A DNA stretch of 42,989 bases from Pseudomonadota bacterium (GCA_018262505.1 JAGSYV010000029.1:1-42989); one strand, 5' to 3'. Positions 1-9,268 are shown, counted from the first letter of the stretch. Notes: a model not told the origin generated them from the letters alone. Program-made: numbers and translations.

Positions 1-71
1 TTGGTGAGCGCGTTGAAGAGCGTGGACTTGCCGACGTTGGGCAGACCGACGATGCCGCACTTGAAACCCAT
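1..71 (-). CDS. ychF: YchF GTPase/ATPase, N-terminal fragment cut by window edge
   Basis: Only the first 23 codons are in the window. They read as a G-protein P-loop, with the G1 motif GLPNVGKST at residues 9-17, which is the signature of YchF/Ola1, a ribosome-associated ATPase of the Obg family. The start is the ATG at 71. The gene follows rplY and pth on the same strand, the usual order in alphaproteobacteria. A 144 bp repeat element lies in the gap between pth and this gene. Identity is quite sure because of both motif and context; the rest of the protein lies outside the window. Confidence 0.85.
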
Positions 72-115
72 GGTGATCAGGCTTTCGTCTGGAGCGAAGT
101 GTTGGCCGAGGTGTT

Positions 116-259
116 AGAGCCTGACCCAAAACTCTACTGGGGCGGGCATCTAGCTTCGATTTCTGCGCTTCCGGTGCTCACGAACATTAAGTTCGCTCCG
201 CTCCGGTTCTCGAATTCATCGCTATCTACCGCACCCCAGCGAGTTTTGAGTCAGGCTCT
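116..259 (+). repeat. 140-bp TIR element, copy A
   Basis: A 144 bp element begins AGAGCCTGACCCAAAACTC and ends with the near-exact reverse complement of it, so it has terminal inverted repeats of about 28 bp. Its centre carries the family core GCTTCCGGTGCTCACG followed by CTCCGGTTCTCGAA. The inner stem is GAAC/GTTC here but GGAC/GTCC in the other copies. It separates pth from ychF. Other copies are at 3821-3962, 10085-10224 and 40584-40723. Confidence 0.85.
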
Positions 260-310
260 TAGGGAAGCGTCCCGCCGGCCGTCAAGCGAATTGTCGGGTG
301 ATGGCCACTG

Positions 311-1018
311 TCACCGCCGGTTCTTCTGGGCGAGCAGCGACTTGAGGATGGCCGCCATGGCGTTTTTCTCCGGCGGCTTTTCCGCTGTGGGCTCGCCGGC
401 TGGCGCCGGCTTGTCGATCGCCGCGTCAAGCTTCGGTTTGCGTTCCGGCTTCGGCTCGGTGATGGCGTGGACGCGGTTGGCGAAGGTGGCGTCGGCGCCT
501 TTCACCAATTCCTCGGCGTTGTCGGCGATGGCGTCGAGCAGTTTCACCAGCCAGTCGCGGTCGGCCTTGGCAAAGTCGGAGAGCACATGGGCGTGGACCA
601 GCGCCTTGTCGCCGGGGTGGCCGATGCCGAGGCGCATGCGCCGGTAGGCGTCGGTAATCTGCCCGGTGATGGAGCGCAAGCCGTTGTGGCCGCCGTGGCC
701 GCCGCCGACCTTCATCCGGAGCTTGCCGGGCGGCAGGTCGAGTTCGTCGTGGATGACGACCACGTCGGACGGCGCGAGCTTCAGGAAGCGCACGGCGTCG
801 CCGACCGAACGGCCGCTTTCGTTCATGTAGGTCTGCGGCTTCATCAACAGCACGCGTTCGCCACCGATGGTGCCTTCCGACACCTCGGCCTGAAAATTCT
901 TCCGCCAGGCGGGAAAGCGGTGGCGGGTGTGGATGACGTCGGCCGCCATGAAGCCGATGTTGTGGCGGTTCGACGCATATTTGGCGCCGGGATTGCCGAG
1001 ACCGACAAGGATAAGCAC
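311..1018 (-). CDS. pth: Peptidyl-tRNA hydrolase
   Basis: This enzyme releases tRNA from peptidyl-tRNAs that drop off the ribosome and acts in the cytosol. The 235-residue product has the family signature from residue 5 (GLGNPG), catalytic His19, substrate-binding Asn9, Asn66 and Asn112, and the HDELDLPPG motif near residue 90. The first 190 residues match the whole family. The Pro/Lys/Glu-rich tail after that is a C-terminal extension common in alphaproteobacteria. It lies 78 bp downstream of rplY on the same strand, and ychF follows, so the three probably form one operon. A hairpin in the rplY-pth gap may modulate read-through. Identification is very sure. Confidence 0.97.
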   Translation of the reverse strand: MLILVGLGNPGAKYASNRHNIGFMAADVIHTRHRFPAWRKNFQAEVSEGTIGGERVLLMKPQTYMNESGRSVGDAVRFLKLAPSDVVVIHDELDLPPGKLRMKVGGGHGGHNGLRSITGQITDAYRRMRLGIGHPGDKALVHAHVLSDFAKADRDWLVKLLDAIADNAEELVKGADATFANRVHAITEPKPERKPKLDAAIDKPAPAGEPTAEKPPEKNAMAAILKSLLAQKNRR

Positions 1019-1039
1019 GCGCCTCTCCCGAAAAGATCA

Positions 1040-1067
1040 GGGGTTCCGATCTCGCGACCGGAACCCC
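1040..1067 (-). terminator. Hairpin between rplY and pth (attenuator-like)
   Basis: On the minus strand the 9-bp arms GGGGTTCCG and CGGAACCCC are separated by a 10-nt loop and followed by TGATCTTTTC. This could be an intrinsic terminator or partial attenuator after rplY. The short, interrupted T-run suggests incomplete termination, which would let pth be co-transcribed. Confidence 0.55.
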
Positions 1068-1096
1068 GAATGTCAACGAAACGCCAAGCCGGAAAA

Positions 1097-1729
1097 TCAG
1101 GCCTTGGTCGCCGGCGCCGGAGCCGCCTCGGCGGCTGGAGCGGCGGTCTCTTCCGACGTACCAGCAGCCGAGCCGACGATGGCGGCAACGGAGAAGTCGT
1201 CGTGCTCGACCAGCTTCGCGCCTTCCGGCAGCGTCACGGCGGAGATATGCACGGAATCGCCAATGTCGAGCGCGCCGATGTCGACCGTCAGGTGCTCGGG
1301 AATGTTGTTGGCGGAAACCAGCAGCGCCACTTCGTGGGCCGTGATGTTCAGCACACCGCCACGCTTGATGCCGGCCGACTTTTCCTGACCGATGAAGTGC
1401 ACCGGCACGTCCACCCTCACCTTGGTGGTGTCGGAGACGCGGATGAAGTCGACGTGGACGAGGGTGTCGGTCACCGGATCGAGCTGATAGTCGCGCGGCA
1501 GAACCCGGATCTCCTTGCCGTCCACCTTGAGGGTGACGACGTGGGTCAGGAAGCCGCCGGCATGCAGCTTGAGGAAGGTTTCCTTGGTATTCACAGCGAT
1601 CGCCAGCGGCGGCTGCTTGTCGCCATAAACGACGGCGGGCGTCTTGCCTTCAAGGCGCAGGGCACGGGCGGACCCCTTTCCCACCCGGTCGCGCGGCGAG
1701 GCTGGCGGCGGCGGCCACGCGGCCGACAC
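1097..1729 (-). CDS. rplY: 50S ribosomal protein L25/general stress protein Ctc
   Basis: This is a large-subunit ribosomal protein that binds 5S rRNA. The 210-residue product has the L25 domain (RVGKGSAR, then PAVVYGDK and FLTHVVTL) and the TL5/Ctc C-terminal domain, and it ends in the usual Ala/Pro-rich tail. I chose the GTG at 1729, which has a GGAGGGAG tract upstream and gives a normal family length; an ATG at 1900 would add 57 residues with no family match. The first ~15 residues (Pro-rich, before RVGKGS) do not look like the usual start of the family. A one-base frame change would give a more typical Ala-rich start, so a small indel here is possible. It is the first gene of the rplY-pth-ychF set. 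Confidence 0.93.
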   Translation of the reverse strand: MSAAWPPPPASPRDRVGKGSARALRLEGKTPAVVYGDKQPPLAIAVNTKETFLKLHAGGFLTHVVTLKVDGKEIRVLPRDYQLDPVTDTLVHVDFIRVSDTTKVRVDVPVHFIGQEKSAGIKRGGVLNITAHEVALLVSANNIPEHLTVDIGALDIGDSVHISAVTLPEGAKLVEHDDFSVAAIVGSAAGTSEETAAPAAEAAPAPATKA

Positions 1730-1953
1730 CGATCCGGCGCTCCCTCCAGGGGGGTCGGCGCGGATGCGGGCGCTATAGCGGAAACGGTCGGGGAAGGCAA
1801 GGGAATGCGGGATTTTCTCGGGTCTGCCCGCATTGTCGGGGCGGCGACCATTGTTAAGGAAAGGTGGAACCGACGAAGGGCGAGGATGGATTTCTTTCAC
1901 TACTTCCGGTTACAAACATCCCGTTGTCAGTGTTGTTTTCCAACGGGGCCGAT

Positions 1954-2511
1954 ATGAAATCCTTTGCCGTCGTCCTTGCATTTGCCTGCCTTGCCGCCGC
2001 TGCCTTGCCAGCCCTCGCTGAAGACGCCCCTGTGCCATCGCCCATATTTCCGGGTTGGGTGACCAAGGTGGCCGAAACGGAAACCGTCTTCTATTACTGC
2101 GTCTCGCCCAAGATCTGCGGCAAAGGCTCGATCGTCAGTTTTCATTTTCATGATGAACCGGCACCGACCAAAGCCGATATTCGGGCAAGGCAAAAGGAAC
2201 CTCGCTTGCCGATTACCTGTCGAAATGCCGGCAGCTACGATACCTGCGAATATCCCAATGCCATCGACAAAAAGGGCCGGCCCACACATTGGCGGCCAAG
2301 GCCGGAGCTGAGCTTTCCCGCTGATTACTTTCACAGCGGCTTTCTGTCGGAGCATACGCCGGCTGGGTCCGGTAGCTATTTCCTCATCACGCTTGCCAGT
2401 TCGGCAGCAAACTATCAGCAGGCCAAGAAGAACTATGCAATGTTCCAGGTCTTCCTGGGCAAATCGCTCACCCGTTCGATGGCTGACCTCGCGCGTCGCT
2501 CCACACTCTGA
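1954..2511 (+). CDS. Exported protein of unknown function
   Basis: The 185-residue product starts with a clear signal peptide (MKSFAVVLAFACLAAAALPA, cleavage near residue 22), so it is exported to the periplasm. The mature part has four cysteines in two pairs (YYCVSPKIC and TCRNAGSYDTC), which may form disulphides, and an otherwise soluble composition. I do not recognise a catalytic motif. The ATG at 1954 was chosen because it starts the signal peptide directly; an in-frame ATG at 1864 would put 30 extra residues before it. It is transcribed divergently from rplY and is followed by an epimerase gene on the same strand 102 bp downstream. Confidence 0.75.
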   Translation: MKSFAVVLAFACLAAAALPALAEDAPVPSPIFPGWVTKVAETETVFYYCVSPKICGKGSIVSFHFHDEPAPTKADIRARQKEPRLPITCRNAGSYDTCEYPNAIDKKGRPTHWRPRPELSFPADYFHSGFLSEHTPAGSGSYFLITLASSAANYQQAKKNYAMFQVFLGKSLTRSMADLARRSTL

Positions 2512-2613
2512 TCGGGCCGACGCTTCGGATCTCTCCTGTCTGGAATTCCCGATGAAAACGTTTAGGACAGCGGAGCCGGGCCGTGTGTTCGGACGGACAG
2601 GAGCGAGAGGACC

Positions 2614-3822
2614 ATGGCGACGGGCGACAAAGACATGCGAGCAGAAGTTCTTCGCGAACTGACGGAGAATATCCTGCCGTTCTGGCAGGGCCGCATGCGC
2701 GATCCGAGCGGTGGCTTTTTCGGCGCTGCCGACTGCGATGGTATCGTTGACAAAACGGCAGCGCGCGCTTCGGTCGTCAATGCCCGCATCCTCTGGACCT
2801 TTGCCACGGCGACGCGGGTGCTCGGCGCCAACTATCGCGCCACGGCAGAGTGGGCTTTCGATTACCTCCGGACGCGCTTCATCGACGGCGAGCATGGCGG
2901 TGTTTATTGGCTGCTCGACGCCGAGGGACGGCGGCTGTCCGACCGCAAGCAGATCTACGCTCAGGCTTTTGCCATCTATGCCTTTGCCGAATATGCCCGC
3001 GCCACCGGCAATCGCGACAGCCTGGGTCTGGCGATCGATCTGTTCCGGCTGATCGAGAAGCATGCCGCCGATCGCCCGCGGGGCGGCTATATCGAGGCGC
3101 TCGATCGTGCCTGGCAGCCGCTCGCCGACATGCGGCTTTCTGAGAAGGACCTCAACAGCCCGAAATCGATGAACACCCATCTCCACATCATGGAGGCCTA
3201 CACCAATCTCCTGAGAATATGGCGCGATCCGGCGCTGGTGGCGCGGCAGGCCGAGCTGATCGCCATCACGCTCGACCGCATCGTCGACGGTGAGACCGGC
3301 CATTTCAAGCTGTTCTTCGACATGGACTGGCGATCGCTGAACGATCACATCTCCTATGGCCACGACATCGAGGGCAGTTGGCTGCTGGTCGAGGCGGCCG
3401 AGGTGCTGGGCGATGCGACGCTCATTGCCAGGGCGAAACAGGCGGCCATCCTGATGGCGGCGCGGACGCTTGCCGAGGGGCGCGACCAGGACGGTAGCCT
3501 CCACTACGAGGCGCATGGCGATGGCCGGCTGATCGACGCCAACAAGCATTGGTGGCCGCAGGCCGAAGCGCTGGTCGGTTTCCAGAATGCCTGGGAGATG
3601 ACGGGAAATCCGGCGTTTCAGGACGCCGTGCGCGATGTCTGGGCGTTCATTCGCGATCATATGGCCGACCACACGCACGGCGAATGGCACGCCAAGCTGA
3701 CGCCGGACGGGCGGCCCTATACGGCGGCCGAGGATGCCGATGCCTGTCTCGCCGGCCCCTGGAAATGCCCCTATCACAACGGCCGCGCCTGCTTTGAGAT
3801 GCTGGAACGGCTCAAGAGCTGA
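2614..3822 (+). CDS. AGE-family epimerase/isomerase (cellobiose 2-epimerase-like)
   Basis: The 402-residue protein belongs to the N-acylglucosamine 2-epimerase superfamily, (alpha/alpha)6-barrel enzymes that epimerise or isomerise sugars. The motifs SYGHDIEGSW (about residue 248), NKHWWPQAEAL (about 310) and PWKCPYHNGR (about 382) carry the conserved catalytic histidines, and they resemble the cellobiose 2-epimerase/mannose isomerase branch more than the GlcNAc epimerases. Length fits the family. The start has a GAGAGGA ribosome-binding site. No sugar operon surrounds it, so the substrate is open. The TGA stop overlaps the first bases of a 142 bp repeat element. Confidence 0.88.
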   Translation: MATGDKDMRAEVLRELTENILPFWQGRMRDPSGGFFGAADCDGIVDKTAARASVVNARILWTFATATRVLGANYRATAEWAFDYLRTRFIDGEHGGVYWLLDAEGRRLSDRKQIYAQAFAIYAFAEYARATGNRDSLGLAIDLFRLIEKHAADRPRGGYIEALDRAWQPLADMRLSEKDLNSPKSMNTHLHIMEAYTNLLRIWRDPALVARQAELIAITLDRIVDGETGHFKLFFDMDWRSLNDHISYGHDIEGSWLLVEAAEVLGDATLIARAKQAAILMAARTLAEGRDQDGSLHYEAHGDGRLIDANKHWWPQAEALVGFQNAWEMTGNPAFQDAVRDVWAFIRDHMADHTHGEWHAKLTPDGRPYTAAEDADACLAGPWKCPYHNGRACFEMLERLKS

Positions 3823-3962
3823 GACCGTCTTAAAGTTCTACTCCGGCGGCCGCCTGATGCGGCTTTCTCCGCTTCCGGTGCTCACGGACCAAATGTCCGC
3901 TGCGCTCCGGTTCTCGAAAGCCACACCAGCCGACTCCCCGGAGCGGATTTCCAAACGGTCTC
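3821..3962 (+). repeat. 140-bp TIR element, copy B
   Basis: The element runs from GAGACCGT to ACGGTCTC with imperfect terminal inverted repeats that include CTCCGG/CCGGAG. It contains the family core GCTTCCGGTGCTCACG and CTCCGGTTCTCGAA. Its first two bases are part of the TGA stop codon of the epimerase gene. Confidence 0.85.
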
Positions 3963-3990
3963 TGACCGGCGCTGCGCGCGGCAGCTGAAA

Positions 3991-4025
3991 ATAAAAACGC
4001 CGTGGTTCGCCTCGCGAGCCACGGC
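3991..4025 (-). terminator. Intrinsic terminator of prs
   Basis: On the minus strand a 12-bp stem (GCCGTGGCTCGC paired with GCGAACCACGGC through one G-U pair, loop of 3) is followed by GTTTTTAT. It lies 25 bp after the prs stop codon. Confidence 0.85.
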
Positions 4026-4050
4026 GCCGATTTGATAAGGGCGTTGCCGC

Positions 4051-4983
4051 TCAGATGAACAGGCTCGACACCGACTGCTCGGCGGCGGTGCGCGAGATGG
4101 CTTCGCCGATCAGCGGGGCGATGGAGATCGAGCGCAGTTTGGGGCTGGCCACGAAGTCCTCGGTCGGCTGGATGGAGTTGGTGAAGACCATCTCCTTCAG
4201 CTTGGAAGCGTCGATTCGGGCGATGGCGCCGCCGGTCAGCACGCCGTGCGTCGCATAGGCGGTGACCGACTTGGCGCCCTTGAGCAGCAGCGCGTCGGCG
4301 GCGTTGCACAGCGTGCCGCCGGAATCGACGATATCGTCGACCAGGATGCAGTCGCGGCCGTCGACGGCGCCGATGATGTTCATCACCTCGGACTCGCCGG
4401 GGCGCTCGCGGCGCTTGTCGACGATGGCCAGCGGCGCGTCGATGCGCTTGGCCAGCGCGCGAGCACGCACCACACCGCCGACGTCGGGCGACACGATCAC
4501 CACGTTGTCGGTGGCGTAGCGTTCCTTGATGTCGCGCACGAAGACCGGCGCGGCGAACAGGTTGTCGGTGGGGATGTCGAAGAAGCCCTGGATCTGACCG
4601 GCGTGCAGGTCGAGGGTGAGGACGCGGTCGACGCCGGCGTTGGTGATCAGGTTGGCGACCAGCTTGGCCGAGATCGGCGTGCGGCCCTGCGAGCGGCGGT
4701 CCTGCCGGGCGTAGCCGAAATAGGGCAGCACGGCGGTAATGCGCTTGGCCGAGGAACGACGGAGCGCGTCGGTGATGATCAGCAGCTCCATCAGGTTGTC
4801 GTTGGCCGGGTAGCTCGTCGATTGGAGGACGAAGACGTCCTCACCGCGCACGTTCTCAAGAATCTCGACGAAAATTTCCTGGTCGGCGAAGCGCCGAACC
4901 GATGTCTTGGTGAGCGGCCGCTCCAGATATTCCGAGACCTGTTCGGCCAGCTTCGGATTGGAGTTTCCAGCGACAAGTTTCAT
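4051..4983 (-). CDS. prs: Ribose-phosphate pyrophosphokinase
   Basis: The enzyme makes PRPP from ribose 5-phosphate and ATP for nucleotide, histidine and tryptophan synthesis. The 310-residue product is of normal length and shows [16 protein letters not shown] near residues 32-47, the flexible loop [13 protein letters not shown] at 91-103, and the PRPP-binding motif DDIVDSGGT at 216-224. The ATG at 4983 starts with the usual family sequence (MKLVAGNSN); the open frame continues upstream but that part overlaps the gene for a lipoprotein. It is monocistronic, with its own terminator just downstream. Confidence 0.97.
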   Translation of the reverse strand: MKLVAGNSNPKLAEQVSEYLERPLTKTSVRRFADQEIFVEILENVRGEDVFVLQSTSYPANDNLMELLIITDALRRSSAKRITAVLPYFGYARQDRRSQGRTPISAKLVANLITNAGVDRVLTLDLHAGQIQGFFDIPTDNLFAAPVFVRDIKERYATDNVVIVSPDVGGVVRARALAKRIDAPLAIVDKRRERPGESEVMNIIGAVDGRDCILVDDIVDSGGTLCNAADALLLKGAKSVTAYATHGVLTGGAIARIDASKLKEMVFTNSIQPTEDFVASPKLRSISIAPLIGEAISRTAAEQSVSSLFI

Positions 4984-5146
4984 GAACGTCGACCTCGCGA
5001 AAAGACCTCGCCGCCTCCATGAGAGACGAGCGGCGACCGGCTGGCTGGCTGGTTTCGCGCGCCTTTTAGCAGCGCTACGGGAAGGCGTAAACACGCGATG
5101 TCGCGAATGCTGCCATGTTGTCGATGTTATGCGCCGTCTTATGAAG

Positions 5147-5770
5147 TCAGAGCGTGCCGGCGGGCGGCTTCGTCGAGGCGACGCCCGCCTGGGCGGCCTG
5201 TGCTCCGGTCGCGGACGCCTGCGGCAGACGATTGATCCAGGCGTAGACGTCCTCGACCGTGCGGGCGGCGATGGTGTCGAGCACGCTGCCGTCAACGCCC
5301 TGCCACGGATCGTCGTTGGCGCCGCCGGTGATCTCGATTCCCGAGAAGCGCAGCACGCGGTTGCCGCTCTGGTCGAGAATGTCCCAGACATAGGTGACAT
5401 TGGTACCGACGTCGCCGCCGACCGCCGAGAGATATCCCCAGACGTGATAGGTGGCGGTGGTGTCGGTGCGACGGACGAGGTGCAGGTTGCGCAGCTGGGC
5501 GTATTTGGCGATCGCCTTGGCCAGCTCGTCCTGCTTGTTGGTGGGCACGCCCTTGATCTGGTCGAAGGAGAACGTCGCCATGTCGGCGGGGACGGCGGGC
5601 GCGGCCGGCTGCGTCGCCTCGGGCGGCGCCGGGACCGTCGGCCCGACAACGACCGATGGCTTCGGCCGGGCAGGCGCGGTCGACTGGCAGGCCGTGAGGA
5701 CGGAGGCGAGGACGATTGCCAGGACGGCGCCCGACAGTCGGAGCGATCCAGTGCGCTTCGTTCCGCTCAT
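5147..5770 (-). CDS. Putative outer-membrane or periplasmic lipoprotein
   Basis: The 207-residue product has a lipoprotein signal with lipobox LTAC ending at Cys28, then a Pro/Ala-rich linker (to about residue 62) and a globular domain with [11 protein letters not shown] and a stretch about a '[16 protein letters not shown]' beta region. I do not know its function; similar lipoproteins follow pgeF in related genomes, as I recall, but I cannot check that. The ATG at 5770 was preferred over one nine codons upstream because it leaves a normal-length signal. It lies downstream of lgt-midA-pgeF on the same strand, and Lgt, encoded nearby, is the enzyme that would lipidate it. Confidence 0.75.
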   Translation of the reverse strand: MSGTKRTGSLRLSGAVLAIVLASVLTACQSTAPARPKPSVVVGPTVPAPPEATQPAAPAVPADMATFSFDQIKGVPTNKQDELAKAIAKYAQLRNLHLVRRTDTTATYHVWGYLSAVGGDVGTNVTYVWDILDQSGNRVLRFSGIEITGGANDDPWQGVDGSVLDTIAARTVEDVYAWINRLPQASATGAQAAQAGVASTKPPAGTL

Positions 5771-5816
5771 AAAACCCATCCATCCGCCTCCCGGCAAATC
5801 ACAGCCGTGTGCCGTT

Positions 5817-5862
5817 AGAGCATTTTTCGGCTCGCCTGAAAACCGTTTTTGCGTTGCCTATC
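5817..5862. repeat. Partial copy of a common Rhizobiales intergenic repeat
   Basis: The sequence AGAGCATTTTTCGGC followed by GAAAACCG and TTTTTGCG resembles part of the longer repeat at 13195-13297 (AGAGC..., GGAAAACCGG). Repeats of this type are frequent between genes in the order. The match is short. Confidence 0.45.
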
Positions 5863-5894
5863 CCTTGGTTGGAGGGCAACGCCCCTGGCCGGCA

Positions 5895-6665
5895 TCAGGG
5901 GCCTTCGAGCGCGATCGCCGCGAGGTGCCGACCGTAGTCGGCCTCGCCATTCAGCGTCATCCGGCGATAAGAGAAGAAGCGGGTCTCGTCGCCATAGGTG
6001 CAGAGGCCGAGATTGTTGGCGCGGATGCCAGCCCGTTCCAGCCGGAAGATGATGTAGCCGGGCAGGTCGAACATGGCGTGGCCCGTCCGTTTCGATGGCG
6101 CGAACCAGCGATCGATGTCCTCGCCTGCCTCGCGGAAGCGGGTGACGAATTCCGGCCCGACCTCATAGGCGGCGGCGGAAATGGTCGGGCCGAGGCTGGC
6201 CATGATGTCGCCGCGCCGGCTGCCAAGCGCCACCATGGCGTCGATGGTTGCCTCGAGCACGCCGGTGAAGGCGCCCTTCCAGCCGGCGTGCGCCGCGCCG
6301 ATGACGCGCGCCTCGGCGTCGGCGAACAGTACCGGTCCACAATCGGCGTGGCTGGTGCCCAGCGCGATGCCGGGTACGCGGGTGACCAGGGCGTCGGCTT
6401 CCGGGTTGTTCTCGACGGCCCAGGGCTCTTCGGCGACCACGACGTCGGGCGAGTGCACCTGATAGAGGGTGACCAGCTTGTGGCGCGGGACGCCGACGGC
6501 GTCGGCGATGCGGCCTCTATTCTCCGTGACGTTGGCGCGGTCGTCCTTGGAGCCGTAACCGGTATTGAGGCTGGCGTAGAGCCCGCCGGACACGCCGCCC
6601 TCGCGGGTGAACCAGCCGTGGCGGATGCCGGGGAGGGCCGAGAGAACGGGCGAACGGACGATCAT
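5895..6665 (-). CDS. pgeF: Laccase-domain protein, peptidoglycan editing factor PgeF/YfiH family
   Basis: The family is now linked to purine nucleoside phosphorylase/deaminase activity and to removal of L-Ser-containing muropeptide precursors. The 256-residue product has the metal-binding His71 (VHSPDV), Cys109 (SHADCGPVLF) and His126 (AHAGWKGA), all in the expected places. Length is normal. It is 133 bp downstream of midA on the same strand; lgt-midA-pgeF is a frequent order in alphaproteobacteria. Family assignment is sure; which of the reported activities matters in the cell is not. Confidence 0.92.
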   Translation of the reverse strand: MIVRSPVLSALPGIRHGWFTREGGVSGGLYASLNTGYGSKDDRANVTENRGRIADAVGVPRHKLVTLYQVHSPDVVVAEEPWAVENNPEADALVTRVPGIALGTSHADCGPVLFADAEARVIGAAHAGWKGAFTGVLEATIDAMVALGSRRGDIMASLGPTISAAAYEVGPEFVTRFREAGEDIDRWFAPSKRTGHAMFDLPGYIIFRLERAGIRANNLGLCTYGDETRFFSYRRMTLNGEADYGRHLAAIALEGP

Positions 6666-6798
6666 CGATGGGTTCCGGAGGAGAGCGGTGGCAGGTGTCT
6701 ATGTCTCTCTAAGGACGATGCAATCGCGACCATTTTCGGGCGGCTGTTGGGAAAGAGCGTGACTTCGATCCGGGGGCTTGGCTTTGCTTCCGCCGGCT

Positions 6799-7872
6799 TC
6801 AGAAACCCGGCAGCTCCATCGGCGGGTGCGTCACCGCCATCGCCTTGAACAGCGTTCCCATCTCCTCGGGGCCGGCCAGCCTGTCGACGGCGGCGACGAT
6901 GTTCTGTTGGTCCTCAGCGTTGCGGCCGGCGCCGAGCGCTCCGGCCCGCTCGGCGAGGCCCATGGCGAGCAGGAAATTGCCTTGCGTGACGGGTCCCAGC
7001 ACCGAGGCTCCCTCGGTGCCGGCGGCCCGGGCGAGGCGGTCGAAGTCGACGTGGGCGGTGAGGTCGCATTCACCGGGCTCGCTGAGCGGATCGGCATAAT
7101 GGTGGGCGCGCACGGCCTGCAGCGTCTCGCCGAAGCCGCTCTTCACATGCCCATAGTCGAGGACCAAGGCGGCGCCGCCGAACTGGACGAGGCGATGGGC
7201 GAGGCTGGCAATGATCGCCTCGGCGGGGCGGTTGATTTCGGCCACCGCGCCGACCGGCGCCTCGCTGGCGCCAAGTGGCAACAGAGCCAGATCCGGCGCG
7301 GCGGCGCCAATGCCGAAGGCGAGGTTGTCCTGGTCGTCGAGGCCGACGACGCGTTCGCGCCAGCCACGTTGGCCGCGGACGAACTGGCGGATCGGCAGCG
7401 CGTCGAAGAACTCGTTGGCGACGACGATCAGCGGCCCGTCCGGCAGGTCGTCGATGCGGTCGTGCCAGACGGGGCTGGCGAGGCCGCTGAGACAGTTCGC
7501 CTGGCGGCGGCGCAGTTCCGGGCTGATTTCGACGAGGTGCACCTCGGCGGCGCGGATGAAGCCGGGGTCGACACGACCGGCCCTGAGCAGGTCGGCCATC
7601 AGCGTGCCGCGGCCCGGACCGAGCTCGGCGAGCGTCACCTGCCGCGGCCGGCCGAGCGCCTCATAGGCGGCGACGCACCAGATGCCGATCAGCTCGCCGA
7701 ACATCTGGCTGATCTCCGGCGCGGTGATGAAATCGCCTTCGAGGCCGATGGCGGTGCGGGTGGTGTAGTAGCCGTGTTCCGGATCGGACAGCACGAGGCT
7801 CATGTAGTCGGCGACCGAAATCGGGCCGACGGCGGCGATCAGTCGGCGGAGCTTGTCTTCGAGGCCGGTCAT
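6799..7872 (-). CDS. SAM-dependent methyltransferase, MidA/NDUFAF7 family
   Basis: The 357-residue protein matches the DUF185 family, whose mitochondrial member NDUFAF7 methylates an arginine of a complex I subunit. The N-terminal region SVADYMSLVLSDPEHGYY (about residues 19-36) and the GDFITAPEISQMFGELIG segment (about 47-64) are typical, followed by the SAM-binding AELGPGRGTLMADLLR (about 99-114). Its start codon overlaps the stop of lgt by four bases (ATGA), so the two are translationally coupled. A role in complex I maturation is inferred from the mitochondrial homologue. Confidence 0.92.
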   Translation of the reverse strand: MTGLEDKLRRLIAAVGPISVADYMSLVLSDPEHGYYTTRTAIGLEGDFITAPEISQMFGELIGIWCVAAYEALGRPRQVTLAELGPGRGTLMADLLRAGRVDPGFIRAAEVHLVEISPELRRRQANCLSGLASPVWHDRIDDLPDGPLIVVANEFFDALPIRQFVRGQRGWRERVVGLDDQDNLAFGIGAAAPDLALLPLGASEAPVGAVAEINRPAEAIIASLAHRLVQFGGAALVLDYGHVKSGFGETLQAVRAHHYADPLSEPGECDLTAHVDFDRLARAAGTEGASVLGPVTQGNFLLAMGLAERAGALGAGRNAEDQQNIVAAVDRLAGPEEMGTLFKAMAVTHPPMELPGF

Positions 7873-8708
7873 GACGACGGTTCCGGTCGTCGCGTCCGGC
7901 CGCCGAGCGCCAGGATCATCAGCACGAGGGCGGCGACGGCGGTGATGGCCGACAGCAGCATGCCCATGGTCAGGAAGCCGCCGGCGAGGAAGCCGACCTG
8001 CGGGTCGGGTTCGCGCACCGTTTCGACCAGGATGCGGGCGGCGGCGTAGATCAGCCCGAAAATGCCGACGGCAAGGCCCGGTTTCTTGAGAATGCCGGCC
8101 TTCCAGATCAGCGGCGTCAGCACGGCGAAGATCAGGAGGCCCTCAAGACCGGCCTCGTAGAGCTGGCTCGGATGGCGGGGCAGGCCGTCGGAATTGGGAA
8201 AGACGAAGGCCCAGGGCACGTCGGTGACGCGACCGTAGAGTTCGCCGTTGACGAAGTTGGCGAGGCGGCCGAGGAACAGGCCGACCGGCACGGCGGCGGC
8301 CGACAGGTCGAAGACCGTGAGCACGTTGAGACCGCGTCGGCGGGAGAACAGATACTGGGCGATGGCCGTGCCGATGAAGCCGCCGTGCACCGACATGCCG
8401 CCGTGCCAGATCTGCAGGATCTCCCAGGGGTTCTCGCGATAGGCGGCGAAATTGTAGAACAGGATGTAGCCGAGGCGGCCGCCCAGCACGACACCGAGGG
8501 TCATCCACACCAGGAGATCGTCGATGTCGGTGGCCTTCGGACGCTTGAGGCCGTTCCACAGTCGTTCGGTTTTCACCAGGCGGATGATGTACCACCAGCC
8601 GAAGATCAGGCCGGTCACATAGGCGAGTCCGTACCAGCGGATGGAGATGGGGCCGAGTTCGACGAGGACGGGGCTGATCGGCGGGAAGGGCAGGGCGAGA
8701 AGCGGCAT
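7869..8708 (-). CDS. lgt: Prolipoprotein diacylglyceryl transferase
   Basis: This inner-membrane enzyme transfers a diacylglyceryl group to the lipobox cysteine of prolipoproteins, the first step of lipoprotein maturation. The 279-residue product has several membrane segments and the family motifs WHGGMSVHGG (101-110), GRLANFVNGE (147-156, the Lgt signature) and RHPSQLYEA (178-186). Length is normal. It is the first gene of a set with midA and pgeF. Substrates in this window include the lipoproteins at 5147-5770 and 20643-21134. Confidence 0.97.
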   Translation of the reverse strand: MPLLALPFPPISPVLVELGPISIRWYGLAYVTGLIFGWWYIIRLVKTERLWNGLKRPKATDIDDLLVWMTLGVVLGGRLGYILFYNFAAYRENPWEILQIWHGGMSVHGGFIGTAIAQYLFSRRRGLNVLTVFDLSAAAVPVGLFLGRLANFVNGELYGRVTDVPWAFVFPNSDGLPRHPSQLYEAGLEGLLIFAVLTPLIWKAGILKKPGLAVGIFGLIYAAARILVETVREPDPQVGFLAGGFLTMGMLLSAITAVAALVLMILALGGRTRRPEPSS

Positions 8709-8980
8709 CGTGGTCCTTCTGTCGAGTGGCGGCGCAAACCCCCGAGGGTAACGTTTCCCGCCGCCGAGGATTGATGGGCGTTCAGCCCGTCGTCAAGCCT
8801 GATGAGGGCTTAACTTTGGCGGTTATCCGCTTAACTGGCGTTGTTCGCCTGACGATGTCGGATTTATTCGCAAATCCCGGTGCCGAAGGTGCTATCGCTC
8901 TTCTGTCCATCTTCCGCTTGAAGCGGAGTGGGCGAGGGGCCAAATAGAAGATCTGAACCGCCATTTGAGAGACGACTGCC

Positions 8981-9268
8981 ATGCCGACCGGACCCCAGGG
9001 ACGCATCTACGACGAATTCACCAAGCTAATGAACGACGCCACCGGCTTTGCCCAGTCGGCCGGGCGGGAGGTGTCCTCCGCCTTCCGCGCCCAGGGCGAG
9101 CGGCTCGCTTCCGAACTCGACCTGGTTCGCCGCGAAGATCTCGAGACGGTGCAGGAGATCGCCACGCGCGCGCTGGCGGAAGTGGAGCGGCTTTCCGCCC
9201 GTGTCGCCGAGCTGGAAAAGCGGCTTTCCCACACGGAAGCCGAGGTCGAGACGACAGAAACACCGTAA
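8981..9268 (+). CDS. ubiK: UbiK/BMFP family accessory factor
   Basis: The 95-residue protein has the layout of the BMFP family: an amphipathic N-terminal half and a C-terminal coiled coil (about residues 45-85, VRREDLETVQEIATRALAE). The enterobacterial member UbiK helps the aerobic ubiquinone biosynthesis complex and binds lipids. It is transcribed divergently from lgt across a 272 bp gap in which I see no other gene. Family is likely; the exact role in ubiquinone synthesis is inferred. Confidence 0.85.
   Translation: MPTGPQGRIYDEFTKLMNDATGFAQSAGREVSSAFRAQGERLASELDLVRREDLETVQEIATRALAEVERLSARVAELEKRLSHTEAEVETTETP

Noticed and set aside
467..1957. A long plus-strand open frame of nearly 500 codons across pth and rplY
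   Set aside because: It is antisense to two well-recognised genes, has no family signature and has the composition expected of a frame opposite GC-rich coding DNA.
1927..3777. A 616-codon minus-strand open frame
   Set aside because: It is antisense to the exported protein and the AGE epimerase, both of which have clear motifs; no motif is seen in the antisense product.
4051..5649. An N-terminally extended version of prs (532 codons)
   Set aside because: The extra 220 codons overlap the lipoprotein gene at 5147-5770 and have no family match; the normal PRPP synthetase start is at 4983.
8709..8980. A possible small RNA in the lgt-ubiK gap
   Set aside because: Only weak inverted repeats were visible and no T-run terminator; the gap is explained by two divergent promoters.
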